From positions 1,922,001 to 1,986,000 of the forward strand of contig NZ_CP029463.1 in NCBI RefSeq assembly GCF_003148385.1: DNA of 64,000 bases, written 5' to 3'. Under the pieces are notes generated by a model, which was given only the letters and a program-made list of their open reading frames with translations, was not told the DNA's origin and did not search any database. Below are positions 11,701 through 21,100 of the stretch, piece by piece. Origin of the DNA: Flavobacterium sediminis (GTDB taxonomy: Bacteria; Bacteroidota; Bacteroidia; Flavobacteriales; Flavobacteriaceae). The stretch's first letter is position 1; every line of letters begins with the position of its first letter. Both the position numbers and the translations under genes were made by a program.

Positions 11701-12983
11701 TCAATTATAGTGAAACAAATGGTACTGTTTTGCCAGGGTATTTACCGTCTTTAGGCTTCTTCGGTTCAGCAAAACCAAGTTTAGGATTTGTTTTCGGTAG
11801 CCAATCTGATGTTCGCTACGAAGCCGCCAGAAGAGGTTGGTTGACCAATTATCCGGAATTTAATCAAAGTTTTACACAGGTAACCAATAAGCAGCTCAAT
11901 TTTACAGCTCAGATGGAATTATTTCCGGACTTGAAAATAGACTTAACAGGAGATAGAATGTACGCCGACAATTTCTCTGAACAATATGATGTAAGCAATG
12001 GACAGTATAATTCCCGATCACCCTATAATTACGGAAACTTCAGTATTTCTACTATCCTGATCAGAACCTCTTTTACGCAAAGTGATGTTAATTTCTCGCA
12101 GGCATTTCAGGACTTCAGAGATAATAGAATTGTAATAGCAAACCGATTAGCGGAAAAGTATTACGGGACAACAACCTTTCCTACTGATGCCGAAGGATAT
12201 CCGGTAGGATTCGGAAAAAATAGTCAGCAAGTATTGTTGCCGGCTTTCATTGCGGCATATTCCGGTTCAGATGCATCTAAAGTATCTACAGGCTTATTTA
12301 GAGATATACCATTGCCAAACTGGAATGTGAAATATACCGGATTAATGCGCTACAAATGGTTTAAAGATAAGTTCAAGCGTTTTTCGTTACAGCATGGGTA
12401 CAGAGCAAGTTATAATATTAATGCGTATACCTCTAATTTGAATAGTTCGCCGGTAGATGCTAACGGTAATTTCTATGCTTCGAAATTAATGTCTAATGTT
12501 AACTTAACGGAACAGTTCAGCCCGTTAATGAGGGTTGATTTTGAAATGAAGAATTCTATACGCATATTAGCTGAAATGAAAAAAGACCGAACGTTGAACT
12601 TGAGCTTTGATAATAACCTTTTGACTGAAGTAAGCGGAAATGAATATACCATTGGTCTGGGATATAGAATTAAAGACGTGACTATTAATTCCGCCTTGGC
12701 TGATAACCCGACAGGAGTCATAAAAAGTGATATCAATATTAAAACTGATTTTACATTAAGAAAGAATAATACAATTGTTCGTTATCTGGATTATAATAAT
12801 AATGAATTAGTCGGAGGTCAGGATATGTGGTCTGTTAAATTAACGGCAGATTATTCTTTCAGTAAAAATTTCACGGCTATCCTATATTACGATCATCAAT
12901 TTACTAATGCTGTAGTCTCGACTTCTTATCCGATAACAAACATAAGAGCAGGCTTTACGTTGCGTTATAGTTTTGGTAATTAA
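5746..12983 (+). CDS. sprA: T9SS outer-membrane translocon SprA (Sov homologue), frameshifted
   Basis: SprA is the very large beta-barrel that forms the outer-membrane pore of the type IX secretion system and is needed for gliding and adhesin export. Two frames, 5746-9249 and about 9250-12983, give one protein of about 2412 residues, the usual SprA size. It starts at TTG one base after ruvA, with a hydrophobic segment ILFFFAPVISFAQ as signal peptide. Characteristic stretches are SVEIDLGVRFTKQDNPAL, YVDDFEGSQSTIDL and DVEDVNRDNTMNTINAY, and the end is the strand RAGFTLRYSFGN. The break lies at AA 9237-9238 (GGGAACTCTCC): one more A gives NGFQGNSPVNVTDADRG, a good family match, so a sequencing deletion is likely. 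Calling two separate genes would be wrong. Confidence 0.93.
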
Positions 12984-13089
12984 TTTTATATCGGGAGTTT
13001 ATTTGTTAATCCCTTAATAATTGTATTTTTTTTGATTCATAAATTAAAAAAATAACAAAAAAGCTATTTTACATTTGAATTATTACAAT

Positions 13090-13097
13090 TACATTTG
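13090..13097 (+). promoter_or_regulatory. Probable -7 box for gcvH
   Basis: TACATTTG matches TAnnTTTG and lies 24 bases before the gcvH start. The same octamer also occurs 20 bases upstream at 13070-13077, so there may be two start sites. No well-placed TTG element was found. Confidence 0.45.
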
Positions 13098-13121
13098 TGC
13101 GTCTAACTAAAATGAATAATA

Positions 13122-13502
13122 ATGAATATTCCAACCAATTTAAAGTACACAAAAGACCACGAATGGGTTCTTGTTGATGGCGATGTAGCGACTGTAGGAA
13201 TCACTGATTTTGCACAAAAAGAATTAGGTGATATTGTTTACGTAGAAGTAGAAACTTTAGATCAAACATTGGCTAAAGATGAAGTTTTCGGAACAGTAGA
13301 GGCTGTTAAAACTGTATCTGATCTGTTTTTGCCGTTATCAGGAGAAATTTTTGAATTCAATGAGGATTTAGAAACTACACCGGAAAATGTTAATACCGAT
13401 CCTTATGGAGACGGTTGGATGATTAAAGTAAAAATCAGCGATGCTTCAGAAATAGACCAATTATTGTCAAGTGAAGATTATGCAGCGCTTATCGGAGCGT
13501 AA
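13122..13502 (+). CDS. gcvH: Glycine cleavage system H protein
   Basis: GcvH is the lipoyl carrier that shuttles the aminomethyl group of glycine between the P, T and L proteins of the glycine cleavage system in the cytoplasm. The 126-residue sequence has the typical start YTKDHEWV, the [17 protein letters not shown] sandwich, and the lipoylation hairpin [12 protein letters not shown], where Lys63 is the expected lipoylated residue. The C-terminal part GDGWMIKVK is also canonical. It has its own promoter-like box after sprA and overlaps the start of the next gene (VanZ-like). No other gcv gene is in the window, which is common in this family. Confidence 0.96.
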   Translation: MNIPTNLKYTKDHEWVLVDGDVATVGITDFAQKELGDIVYVEVETLDQTLAKDEVFGTVEAVKTVSDLFLPLSGEIFEFNEDLETTPENVNTDPYGDGWMIKVKISDASEIDQLLSSEDYAALIGA

Positions 13503-13836
13503 GTTTTTCTTTGTTGCAATCCTCTGGACATTAGCAATTACTTATTTAAGTCTTGTTAGTATTGATACGGAATCGGCAGGATCCTTTTTGCCGATCCCTA
13601 ACAAAGACAAGATCGTACACTTTTTATTTTATTTTTTCTTTGTGTACTTTTGGAGCAAGACCTTTAAACAAAGTGATAAAATTTTTTATATAGTAATAGT
13701 TGCTGTTATTTATGGCATAATTATTGAGGTTTTACAAGGAGTGTGTACTGTAAACAGGCAAGCTGATTTTTTTGATGTTTTGGCAAATACCTGTGGAGCA
13801 GTGCTGGCGATGTTAATTTTAAAGCCTAAGCTTTAA
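13480..13836 (+). CDS. VanZ-like membrane protein
   Basis: A small membrane protein of about 118 residues with four predicted hydrophobic segments: [48 protein letters not shown] and [15 protein letters not shown]. The motif [12 protein letters not shown] and the later IIEVLQ and [12 protein letters not shown] are typical of VanZ-like (Pfam VanZ) proteins. The function of most members is unknown; glycopeptide resistance should not be assumed. Its start lies inside gcvH: ATG 13480 (overlap 23 bases) is preferred to the GTG at 13471. Translational coupling to gcvH is likely. VanZ-like genes often follow gcvH in Flavobacteriia, from memory. Confidence 0.8.
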   Translation: MQRLSERKFFFVAILWTLAITYLSLVSIDTESAGSFLPIPNKDKIVHFLFYFFFVYFWSKTFKQSDKIFYIVIVAVIYGIIIEVLQGVCTVNRQADFFDVLANTCGAVLAMLILKPKL

Positions 13837-13906
13837 AAGAGTTTATCTTAAAAAAATTTTATTTCAATAGTATAAATAACTATATTAGCAGCTCAAAATT
13901 GTAATT

Positions 13907-14653
13907 ATGGAACTAAAGAAGAATCCTGATGTAGACCCGAAGAGAAATAGTGGACTCTATTTTTTAATTGGATTAACCTCAGTGTTAGCATTGACGTATA
14001 TTGGAATTGAGATGAAAACTTATGAGAAATCGGTAGAGACTTCAAATGAGTTTATCACAGATAACAATGTTATTGATGAAGAGGAAACAATTATAACTTT
14101 GCCTCCGGTTCAAAGGTTACCACCACCACCACCACCGGCTCCGGAAGTGATCGAAGTGGTAAAAGATGAGATCAAACTGGAAGAGAAAAAGATAGAAACT
14201 ACTGAAGTACAGGAGGATAAACCTGTTGTAGTGGTAAAAGCATCTGAAGTAGGCGGAGAAGGTGATAGTTTGGATGATATTCCGGATGAGATGCCGTTTG
14301 CAGTAATCGAAAACATTCCTGTTTTTCCGGGGTGTGAAGGTTTGCCGAAAAACAAACAAATGGACTGTTTTAACGAGCACATGAACAAGCACATTAAAAA
14401 ATATTTTACTTATCCTGAAAGAGCTGCCGAAAATGGTTCTCAAGGTACAGTGTCGGTTCAGTTTACGATCGATAAAGAAGGAAATGTGGTTGATATCTTG
14501 ACCAGAGCAAGAGGTGTAAAAGCCGATTCGGATTTATTGGAAAAAGAAGCAAAACGTATCATTTCTAAGCTACCTAAGTTTACTCCCGGTAAACAAAGAG
14601 GAAAACCGGTTAAAGTAAAATACGGTTTGCCGATTACTTTTAGATTACAATAA
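13907..14653 (+). CDS. TonB-family energy transducer (Pro-rich linker)
   Basis: TonB proteins pass energy from the inner-membrane proton gradient (via ExbB/ExbD) to outer-membrane TonB-dependent receptors. This 248-residue protein has a cytoplasmic N-terminus, one membrane helix (about residues 17-36, LYFLIGLTSVLALTYIGI), an acidic then proline-rich periplasmic spacer (RLPPPPPPAPEV) and a C-terminal TonB domain (YPERAAENGSQGTVSVQF to LPITFRLQ). Just before the domain is a paired-cysteine motif GCEGLPKNKQMDCF (C-x10-C-F) that recurs in the next TonB gene and in RemB. A strong terminator follows. exbB and exbD are not nearby. Confidence 0.88.
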   Translation: MELKKNPDVDPKRNSGLYFLIGLTSVLALTYIGIEMKTYEKSVETSNEFITDNNVIDEEETIITLPPVQRLPPPPPPAPEVIEVVKDEIKLEEKKIETTEVQEDKPVVVVKASEVGGEGDSLDDIPDEMPFAVIENIPVFPGCEGLPKNKQMDCFNEHMNKHIKKYFTYPERAAENGSQGTVSVQFTIDKEGNVVDILTRARGVKADSDLLEKEAKRIISKLPKFTPGKQRGKPVKVKYGLPITFRLQ

Positions 14654-14673
14654 TTTATCAAAAATAAAAACAG

Positions 14674-14703
14674 AATCCCATCCTAAGTGATGGGATTTTT
14701 TTT
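14674..14703 (+). terminator. Rho-independent terminator after the first tonB gene
   Basis: Inverted repeat AATCCCATC-CTAAGT-GATGGGATT followed by a T run, 21 bases after the stop codon. Confidence 0.85.
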
Positions 14704-14756
14704 GGCATAACATTTGTATTCTCTTACTAAAAAAGTGTTAACCTAAAAATCGTATT

Positions 14757-15545
14757 ATGAGACAAAATGTTGACTTTGGTAAGAAACAAAAGCCTTTAAT
14801 GATCTTTTTTCAAGTGGGCTTGATTGCAGTGTTAGTTGTGGTGTTATTTGCATTAGAATTTCGTTTTGAGAAAATAATTCATACTTACAAACCGGGTGTG
14901 GAGATCGAAATAACTGATGAAGAGGCTTTTTCTTTTGATCCTGTTAATATTATAAGAGAAGAAAGAAGTAGTGAAAAGGTGGTAGCAAAGGTTGAGCCAA
15001 AGCCTGCTGATTTAAGTGAAGTTGAGATAAAAAAGAACGAAGTGGAAATAGAAGAGCCTGAAGAAGAGGAGGTGCAAGAACAAGTTACCGAATCGGTAGA
15101 GGCAGTGGTTGAATCCGGAAAAAACCAAAGTGAGAGTCAAAATAGTTCGGTTGCAAATAATATGCCTCAAAAAAAGGCTCCTACCTTGTTGACAGTAGAG
15201 GTGTTGCCGGCTTTTCCGGCTTGTAAAGGGTTGCCCAGAAACCAACAAATGCAATGCTTTGAAGAGCAGTTACGGAAAGCAGTTTCTAAAAATTTGATCT
15301 ACCCGGAAGACGATTATAGTGCAGGAAGGCAAGGAGTTGCCTTAGTTGAGTTTACGATTAATGAAAAAGGAGAGTTCTCTGATGTTAAAGTTTTAGAGAA
15401 TAACAAGAGAACAACGGCAACATTAGAAATGATTAGGGCGGCAGAGAAAGCGGTGAAGAAGTTGAAAAAAATTAATCCGGCCAAACAAGGTGATGCTCCT
15501 GTAAAAGTGAAGTATACTTTGCCGATAGGTTTTAGAATTCAATAA
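14757..15545 (+). CDS. TonB-family energy transducer (acidic linker)
   Basis: A second TonB-type protein, 262 residues, paralogous to the one just upstream. It has one membrane helix (about residues 14-33, IFFQVGLIAVLVVVLFALEF) and a periplasmic linker that is Glu/Val-rich rather than proline-rich (EEPEEEEVQEQVTESVEAVV). The C-terminal TonB domain has FPACKGLPRNQQMQCF (C-x10-C-F), AGRQGVALVEFTINEKGEF and the final strand KVKYTLPIGFRIQ. The different linker suggests a different partner or a different reach through the periplasm; that is inference. It is separated from its neighbours by terminators on both sides and so appears to be a single-gene unit. Confidence 0.86.
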   Translation: MRQNVDFGKKQKPLMIFFQVGLIAVLVVVLFALEFRFEKIIHTYKPGVEIEITDEEAFSFDPVNIIREERSSEKVVAKVEPKPADLSEVEIKKNEVEIEEPEEEEVQEQVTESVEAVVESGKNQSESQNSSVANNMPQKKAPTLLTVEVLPAFPACKGLPRNQQMQCFEEQLRKAVSKNLIYPEDDYSAGRQGVALVEFTINEKGEFSDVKVLENNKRTTATLEMIRAAEKAVKKLKKINPAKQGDAPVKVKYTLPIGFRIQ

Positions 15546-15569
15546 AAGCCGAAATAATATTCTAAAAAG

Positions 15570-15595
15570 AATCCCAATTGTTTGGGATTTTTTTA
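15570..15595 (+). terminator. Rho-independent terminator after the second tonB gene
   Basis: Inverted repeat AATCCCAA-TTG-TTTGGGATT followed by seven T, 24 bases after the stop codon and 25 before the deoC start. Confidence 0.8.
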
Positions 15596-15620
15596 TTTTT
15601 ACCCCAAATATATCTTGGTT

Positions 15621-16364
15621 ATGAATATTAAGCAATATTTAGATTCTACCTATCTTAAAACGGCAGAACAGGCAGGGATTTTACCTGAAGAAAATGAAAA
15701 AGTAGTGGAAAAAGCCATTCAGGAAGCTATTGATGAGAATTTTAAGTTAATCATGATTCGTCCGGAATTTGTGGCAAAAGCCAGAAAGATGATTAATGAG
15801 GCTCAGTCAAAAGTAACGATCGGAACGGTAATCGATTTTCCGAAAGGAGCGCAGTCGTTAGAATATAAAATGGCGGAAGCAACTAAAGCCATTGAGGATG
15901 GGGTTGATGATCTGGATTTTGTTATCGATTATGAAGCGTTTAAAAGGGGAGAGCTTGAGTTGGTTAAAAACCAGGTTCTGGCTTGTACCAAATTAGGATT
16001 AGAACACGGAAAGATCGTAAAGTGGATCATTGAGATTGCTGCGTTGGACAACCATCAGATAGTGCAGATATCTGCTTTGATCAAGAATAGTATTGTAGCA
16101 CATTTTAAAGAGGACGAATACGAAAATGTTTTTGTTAAATCGTCAACCGGTTTTTATCCGACACCAAATGGAGAGCCTAACGGCGCTACTATTCCGGCGG
16201 TAAAATTAATGATTGAAAATTCATTTCCTTTGCCTGTTAAAGCGGCCGGAGGGGTGCGTACATTTGACGAAGCAGTGGAAATGATAAAATTAGGCGTTAA
16301 AAGGATCGGGACATCAGCTGCAAAAGTTATAGCAAACGGCGGAATTTCACAATCTGGATATTAA
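15621..16364 (+). CDS. deoC: Deoxyribose-phosphate aldolase
   Basis: DeoC cleaves 2-deoxyribose 5-phosphate to glyceraldehyde 3-phosphate and acetaldehyde in deoxynucleoside salvage. The frame is open from within the terminator upstream, but the family start is ATG 15621 (MNIKQYLDSTYLK), giving 247 residues. The Schiff-base lysine lies in NVFVKSSTGF, the second active-site lysine in VKAAGGVRT, and the phosphate-binding end in GVKRIGTSAA. The N-terminal region YLKTAEQAGI is usual for the family. remB starts 20 bases downstream. No other deo gene is nearby, and its position between TonB genes and remB suggests conserved synteny rather than shared function. Confidence 0.95.
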   Translation: MNIKQYLDSTYLKTAEQAGILPEENEKVVEKAIQEAIDENFKLIMIRPEFVAKARKMINEAQSKVTIGTVIDFPKGAQSLEYKMAEATKAIEDGVDDLDFVIDYEAFKRGELELVKNQVLACTKLGLEHGKIVKWIIEIAALDNHQIVQISALIKNSIVAHFKEDEYENVFVKSSTGFYPTPNGEPNGATIPAVKLMIENSFPLPVKAAGGVRTFDEAVEMIKLGVKRIGTSAAKVIANGGISQSGY

Positions 16365-16384
16365 TTTGAATTGAAAATAGTATA

Positions 16385-18498
16385 ATGAGAAAAATCTTTA
16401 TCCTTTTATTTTTGTTTTCGTTGGCTGCAACTGCTCAAAAAGGGGGCAGAAATGAACAACCTCCTGTTTTTGAAAAATGTAAAGAAGTAAATCAGAATGA
16501 GTTAGAAGCGTGTTTTTATAATACGGTACAGGAGTTTGTATACAATAATTTTGAGGTGCCTGAAAGTACTTCAAAACGAAATTATACAGGAGATGTGTAT
16601 GTGTTGTTTGAAGTGGATACAACAGGAACAATAAAGCCTTTGTATATTGACGCCGTTGACGAAGAATTGAAAAAAGCAACAGAAGAGGTTTTTCAAAAAA
16701 TGCCTAAGCCGGAGCCGGCTACTTTTTCAGGAAGAAAAGTATATGCAAAGTATACGGTAAAAATTGCAATCCCGCTCGAAGCGCCTAAACCTTACGGGAC
16801 AAAAGAGGAGGATGAAGGTCAGGATAAAAGTAATACCAAACTTATAGATAATTCAAAAGAGCTAAAAGAGTTTGAGGCGGTTGCTGATAATTATAAAGAG
16901 TTTGAAAATCCACAGTTTAAAAGCGATCTGAATATTCCGTTTACGCATTTGAATTATATGAATTTTGATGCGCTTATGAATCAGGTAGGAGCTAATAACC
17001 ATACGGCAGTAAAACCGTATTCTTATGCCGAAGTAGCTAAATATTATGATTTTGAATCGGTTTACAAGAGTCAGTTAAAAGATAAAAGTACCTGGTTGGG
17101 AAGAAAACTTTGGAATGAAAATTTAGTAGCGATTCAGGGTGAAGGATATTGGTTTACACTTAATCCTGTAGTGGATTTCCGTTTAGGTAAAGATACAGAC
17201 AGTGAGTTGTCCAATACTTTTGTGAATACGCGTGGAGTACAGATACAAGGAGGTTTGGGTAAACAACTGACATTTTCGGCATCTATTTATGAAAGTCAGG
17301 GAAGATTTGCAGATTATTACAATGCTTATGCAGAAAGTATAAAGCCATCGGGAGGAAACCCGGCAATCATTCCGGGAATCGGTATCGCAAAACGATTCAA
17401 AGAAGATGCTTATGACTTTCCTATGGCAGAAGCGAATATCAAATACAAACCTAGTGAATTTATTGATCTGCAACTGGGCTACGGGAGAAATTTTATAGGA
17501 GACGGTTACCGCTCATTGTTGCAGAGTGATGCTACAAGTCCGTATCCGTATTTCAAGATCAATACAACATTTTGGAAGATCAAGTATACAAATACTTATA
17601 TGTGGTTAAAAGATGTTCGTCCGGATGTAACTGTCGACGGGACCTATGCAACGAAATACATGGCAAGTCATTATTTGAGCTATAATGTTTCAAAACGATT
17701 AAATATTGGTTTGTTTGAAAATGTAGTTTGGACCAATACAAATGATAGAGGTTTTGATATGAATTTTGTCAATCCGGTTATATTTTACAGAGCTGTTGAA
17801 TTCTCCTCGTCTTCAAAGTCAGGGAATGCAGTTTTAGGTGCGACAGCAAAATACAAATGGAATAATCAGATTAATTTTTACGGTCAATTCTTGTTAGATG
17901 AATTTGCGATAGGAGATGTAAAAGCCGGAAATAAAAGTTGGCGTAATAAATTCGGTTACCAAATCGGAGCGAAATACTACGATGCTTTTAAAGTGAAAAA
18001 TTTAATGCTTCAATTGGAATACAATCAAGTACGTCCGTATGTATACTCACATAGTAACCCGATCACTAATTATGCGCATAATAATATTAGCATGGGGCAC
18101 CTTTGGGGGCTAATTTCAGAGAGTTGATTGGTATCGCTCGTTATTTTAAAGGAAGATGTTACGGTGAAGCTAAGTTGATTTACGGTCAAAGAGGTTTTGA
18201 TTATAATACAGCTGCAGATTCCTATAATTACGGAGGAAATATATTTTTAAGTTATGAAGAGGATCGTCCGTACGATACCGGTGTTACAATCGCACAGGGA
18301 AATAAAACGAATGTAATGATTGCAGATTTGCAATTGGGGTATATCGTGAATCCTGCTTCTAATTTGAAAGTGTTCGGAACATTTATGTATCGTAATTTTG
18401 ATCCTACTGTTGAAACGGCTTCAACAATAAAAAGTACCACAACTTGGTTCTCTATAGGATTGCGTAGTGACTTGTTTAATTGGTATTTTGATTATTAA
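16385..18498 (+). CDS. remB: Gliding motility protein RemB (TonB-C-like domain plus Wzi-like barrel), frameshifted
   Basis: Two frames (16385-18127 and about 18103-18498) make one outer-membrane protein of about 704 residues. It has a signal peptide (MRKIFILLFLFSLAATAQ) and a TonB-C-like domain at about 20-135, containing KCKEVNQNELEACF and GDVYVLFEVDTTG. A linker then leads to a beta-barrel resembling the Wzi capsule-assembly family, with many Tyr/Trp/Asn strands, ending in RSDLFNWYFDY. RemB of Flavobacterium johnsoniae is needed for colony spreading and, from memory, lies near sprA there too. The break is near CC 18100-18101: an added C gives GHPLGANFRELIG and joins the halves. Alternative name: capsule assembly Wzi family protein. 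Confidence 0.75.
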
Positions 18499-18542
18499 AA
18501 TTTTTAACGTTAAAAACTACTGAGATTAAAAAATCTTCTTTG

Positions 18543-18550
18543 TATCTTTG
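18543..18550 (+). promoter_or_regulatory. Probable -7 box for the oxidase cluster (cyoE)
   Basis: TATCTTTG matches TAnnTTTG and lies 20 bases before the TTG start of cyoE. No TTG at -33 is evident. Confidence 0.45.
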
Positions 18551-18570
18551 CGCCCAAATAAAAAAATAAT

Positions 18571-19473
18571 TTGAATTCCTTGAGTGCTTCAGTTGCTAAA
18601 CCGTCCCTTTTTTCAAGTTTTGTTGCCATAACCAAAGCGCGTTTAGCAATTAGTGTTGTGTTTTCTACAGTAGCAGGGTTTTTATTGGGAGTTGAAGAGT
18701 GGAATGCCGGTTGTTGGGTGACAATACTATTGTTAGCAACAGGAGGCTATTGTATGGTTGGGGCATCTAATGTTTTCAATCAGGTGATTGAAAAAGACTT
18801 GGATGCATTAATGGATCGAACAAAAAGTCGACCTCTTCCTTCCGGAATGATCTCAAAACAAACAGCATTGATTCTCGGTTTTGTTTTAACCCTTGTAGGA
18901 TTAGTGATCTTATACATTATAAATCCTAAAACAGCCATGTTTGGTGCTATATCGATCTTCATGTATGTGAGTTTGTATACACCGTTGAAAACAGTAACAC
19001 CTTTATCTGTTTTTGTAGGAGCATTTCCGGGCGCTATTCCGTTTATGTTGGGTTGGGTAGCCGCTACAGGACATTTCGGTATCGAAGCAGGAACGTTATT
19101 TATTATTCAGTTTTTTTGGCAATTCCCACATTTTTGGGCTATTGGTTGGTTTCTGTATGAAGATTATGAGAAAGCAGGGTTCTATATGTTGCCAACAGGT
19201 AAAAGAGATAAAAAAACAGCCTTACAAACAATACTTTATACTTTTTGGACGATCGCGGCTTCTTTAATTCCGGTTTTTGGTTTTACAGGGAGGCTACATC
19301 TTTCCGTTGTGGCTGCTGTTATAGTAGCCCTTTTAGGGTTTTGGATGTTGTTTTATGCTGTTAAATTATATAAAGAGATGGATGCTAAAGCAGCACGAAA
19401 ACTAATGATTGTAAGTGTTTCATACATTTCTTTATTGCAGATTATTTATGTAATTGATAAGTTTATTCATTAA
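18571..19473 (+). CDS. cyoE: Protoheme IX farnesyltransferase (heme O synthase)
   Basis: This UbiA-family membrane enzyme attaches a farnesyl group to heme B to make heme O, used directly or converted to heme A for heme-copper oxidases. The 300-residue protein starts at TTG 18571 and has eight or nine hydrophobic helices. The prenyl-diphosphate site is NVFNQVIEKDLDALMDRTKS (two Asp-rich motifs near residues 67-86), followed by RPLPSGMIS. A second conserved loop is LYEDYEKAGFYMLP near residue 195. It begins a tightly packed cluster with oxidase subunit III genes four bases downstream, which supports the role. Also known as ctaB. Confidence 0.95.
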   Translation: MNSLSASVAKPSLFSSFVAITKARLAISVVFSTVAGFLLGVEEWNAGCWVTILLLATGGYCMVGASNVFNQVIEKDLDALMDRTKSRPLPSGMISKQTALILGFVLTLVGLVILYIINPKTAMFGAISIFMYVSLYTPLKTVTPLSVFVGAFPGAIPFMLGWVAATGHFGIEAGTLFIIQFFWQFPHFWAIGWFLYEDYEKAGFYMLPTGKRDKKTALQTILYTFWTIAASLIPVFGFTGRLHLSVVAAVIVALLGFWMLFYAVKLYKEMDAKAARKLMIVSVSYISLLQIIYVIDKFIH

Positions 19474-19476
19474 GAA

Positions 19477-20064
19477 ATGGGAACAAATAATTCATATAAG
19501 GAAAACGAAACACAAAAGGGAAAGACCTATAAAATGTTGCTCATTTTCGGAATGATCAGTATTTTGATGATTTTCGCGGGCTTAACCAGTGCTTATGTTG
19601 TTAGTAAAACAAGACCGGACTGGTTATCTGATTTTAAATTGCCTGTTGCTTTTTCTGTGAGTACGGCTCTGTTACTGTTGAGTAGTGTTACATTTATTCT
19701 TGCTAAGAAAGCAATTAAAAAGGATAACAGAAGCTTAACGACAATGATGCTTTGGGCTACTTTAGTTTTAGGTATCTTGTTTGTGGTGTTTCAGTTCAAA
19801 GGATTCAATGAAGTAATTGCAGAAGGTTATTATTTTACAGGTAGTGAGAGTAATATCACAACTTCATTTTTATACATAGTGGTGATTGTGCATTTGGTAC
19901 ATTTACTAGGTGGATTTATTTCGTTGTTATACGTAATTTATAATCATTATAAACAAAAATATAATGCCTCACAAACCCTTGGGATTGAACTAAGTGCGAT
20001 GTACTGGCATTTTATGGATTTTATTTGGATATACTTGTTTTTATTTTTCTACTTTTACAAATAG
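19477..20064 (+). CDS. Cytochrome c oxidase subunit III-like protein (short form)
   Basis: A 195-residue membrane protein of the heme-copper oxidase subunit III family with five hydrophobic segments. It has GLTSAYVVSKTRPDW in the first helix and loop, and the helix VVIVHLVHLLGGFISLLYV. The final part, YWHFMDFIWIYLFLFFYFYK, is the family's classic WHFxDxxW signature. Subunit III stabilises the oxidase core but carries no metal. A second, longer subunit III gene follows 45 bases later, so the two probably act in the same complex, a usual arrangement in Flavobacteriia. Core subunits I and II are not in the window. Confidence 0.88.
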   Translation: MGTNNSYKENETQKGKTYKMLLIFGMISILMIFAGLTSAYVVSKTRPDWLSDFKLPVAFSVSTALLLLSSVTFILAKKAIKKDNRSLTTMMLWATLVLGILFVVFQFKGFNEVIAEGYYFTGSESNITTSFLYIVVIVHLVHLLGGFISLLYVIYNHYKQKYNASQTLGIELSAMYWHFMDFIWIYLFLFFYFYK

Positions 20065-20109
20065 AAAAAAAATAATAAATTTGGGAACTTTTTAACAATT
20101 TAATATAAT

Positions 20110-21081
20110 ATGGGAGCGACAGTTACTACAAATGAACACGCTTTGTTAGACGGAGGGCCGGGTCCGTTAGGAGCTACCTATGGTAAGATGATGATGTGGT
20201 TTTTTATCTTATCAGATGCCTTAACATTTTCTGGATTCCTTGCAGCATATGGTTTTTCAAGATTTAAGTTTATTGAAACTTGGCCAATAGCCGATGAAGT
20301 GTTTACACACTTTCCTTTCTTACATGGAGTAGATGCTCCTATGTATTACGTTGCATTGATGACGTTTATTCTTATTTTCTCATCTGTTACTATGGTTTTA
20401 GCTGTTGATGCAGGACATCAATTGAAAAAGACCAAGGTAGCGGTTTACATGCTTTTGACAATTGTCGGAGGTTTTATCTTCTTAGGTTCTCAGGCTTGGG
20501 AATGGAAAAACTTTATCAAAGGAGAATACGGAGCTTTAGAAACAACCGGAGGTTCTGTTCTTCAATTTGTAGATAAAGACGGTAAAAGAGTAGCTTTGGC
20601 AGATTTTGCAAAAGTTTTACCGGAAGAAAGAGAAACATTAACTCGTGATAAAGGAGTTTGGTTTATGGGGGAAAGTTCAATTCCTTCTTTTTCTGTAGCA
20701 GAAGTTGCGGAAGGATTCAAAGCCAATCCGGACATCTATATTCGTTCAGAATTTGTTAATAAAGATAAAAAGAAGATTGTTCTTTCAAGAGAAGAATCAT
20801 TAAAGCGTATTGAAGATGCTAAATATGTAGTGGAAGGAGCTAATTTGGCTCATAATGAATACGGACATAAATTATTTGCTGATTTCTTCTTTTTCATTAC
20901 AGGATTCCACGGTTTCCACGTTTTTTCAGGAGTTATGATTAATATTATCATTTTCTTTAACGTGTTGTTAGGAACTTATGAAAGAAGAGGAAGTTATGAA
21001 ATGGTTGAGAAAGTGGGGTTATACTGGCACTTTGTGGATTTAGTGTGGGTATTTGTATTTACATTCTTCTATTTGGTTTAA
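20110..21081 (+). CDS. Cytochrome c oxidase subunit III (long form)
   Basis: A 323-residue subunit III of a heme-copper oxidase. N-terminal helices begin with GKMMMWFFILSDALTFSGF, and the end FHGFHVFSGVMINIII plus YWHFVDLVWVFVFTFFYLV is the family signature. Between the third helix and the rest there is a long hydrophilic insert (about residues 130-245) with many charged residues, absent from the short paralogue upstream. It ends 19 bases before the start of the subunit IV gene. A -7-like box TAAATTTG at 20076-20083 may give some separate transcription. The insert's role is unknown. Confidence 0.9.
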   Translation: MGATVTTNEHALLDGGPGPLGATYGKMMMWFFILSDALTFSGFLAAYGFSRFKFIETWPIADEVFTHFPFLHGVDAPMYYVALMTFILIFSSVTMVLAVDAGHQLKKTKVAVYMLLTIVGGFIFLGSQAWEWKNFIKGEYGALETTGGSVLQFVDKDGKRVALADFAKVLPEERETLTRDKGVWFMGESSIPSFSVAEVAEGFKANPDIYIRSEFVNKDKKKIVLSREESLKRIEDAKYVVEGANLAHNEYGHKLFADFFFFITGFHGFHVFSGVMINIIIFFNVLLGTYERRGSYEMVEKVGLYWHFVDLVWVFVFTFFYLV

Positions 21082-21100
21082 TTTTAGAAAAGATATTATT

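Noticed and set aside
13480..13836. Vancomycin resistance
   Set aside because: The VanZ-like family is broad and of mostly unknown function; no van genes are present.
14110..14443. Glycine- and tryptophan-run open frames on the minus strand
   Set aside because: They mirror the poly-proline codons of the first tonB gene.
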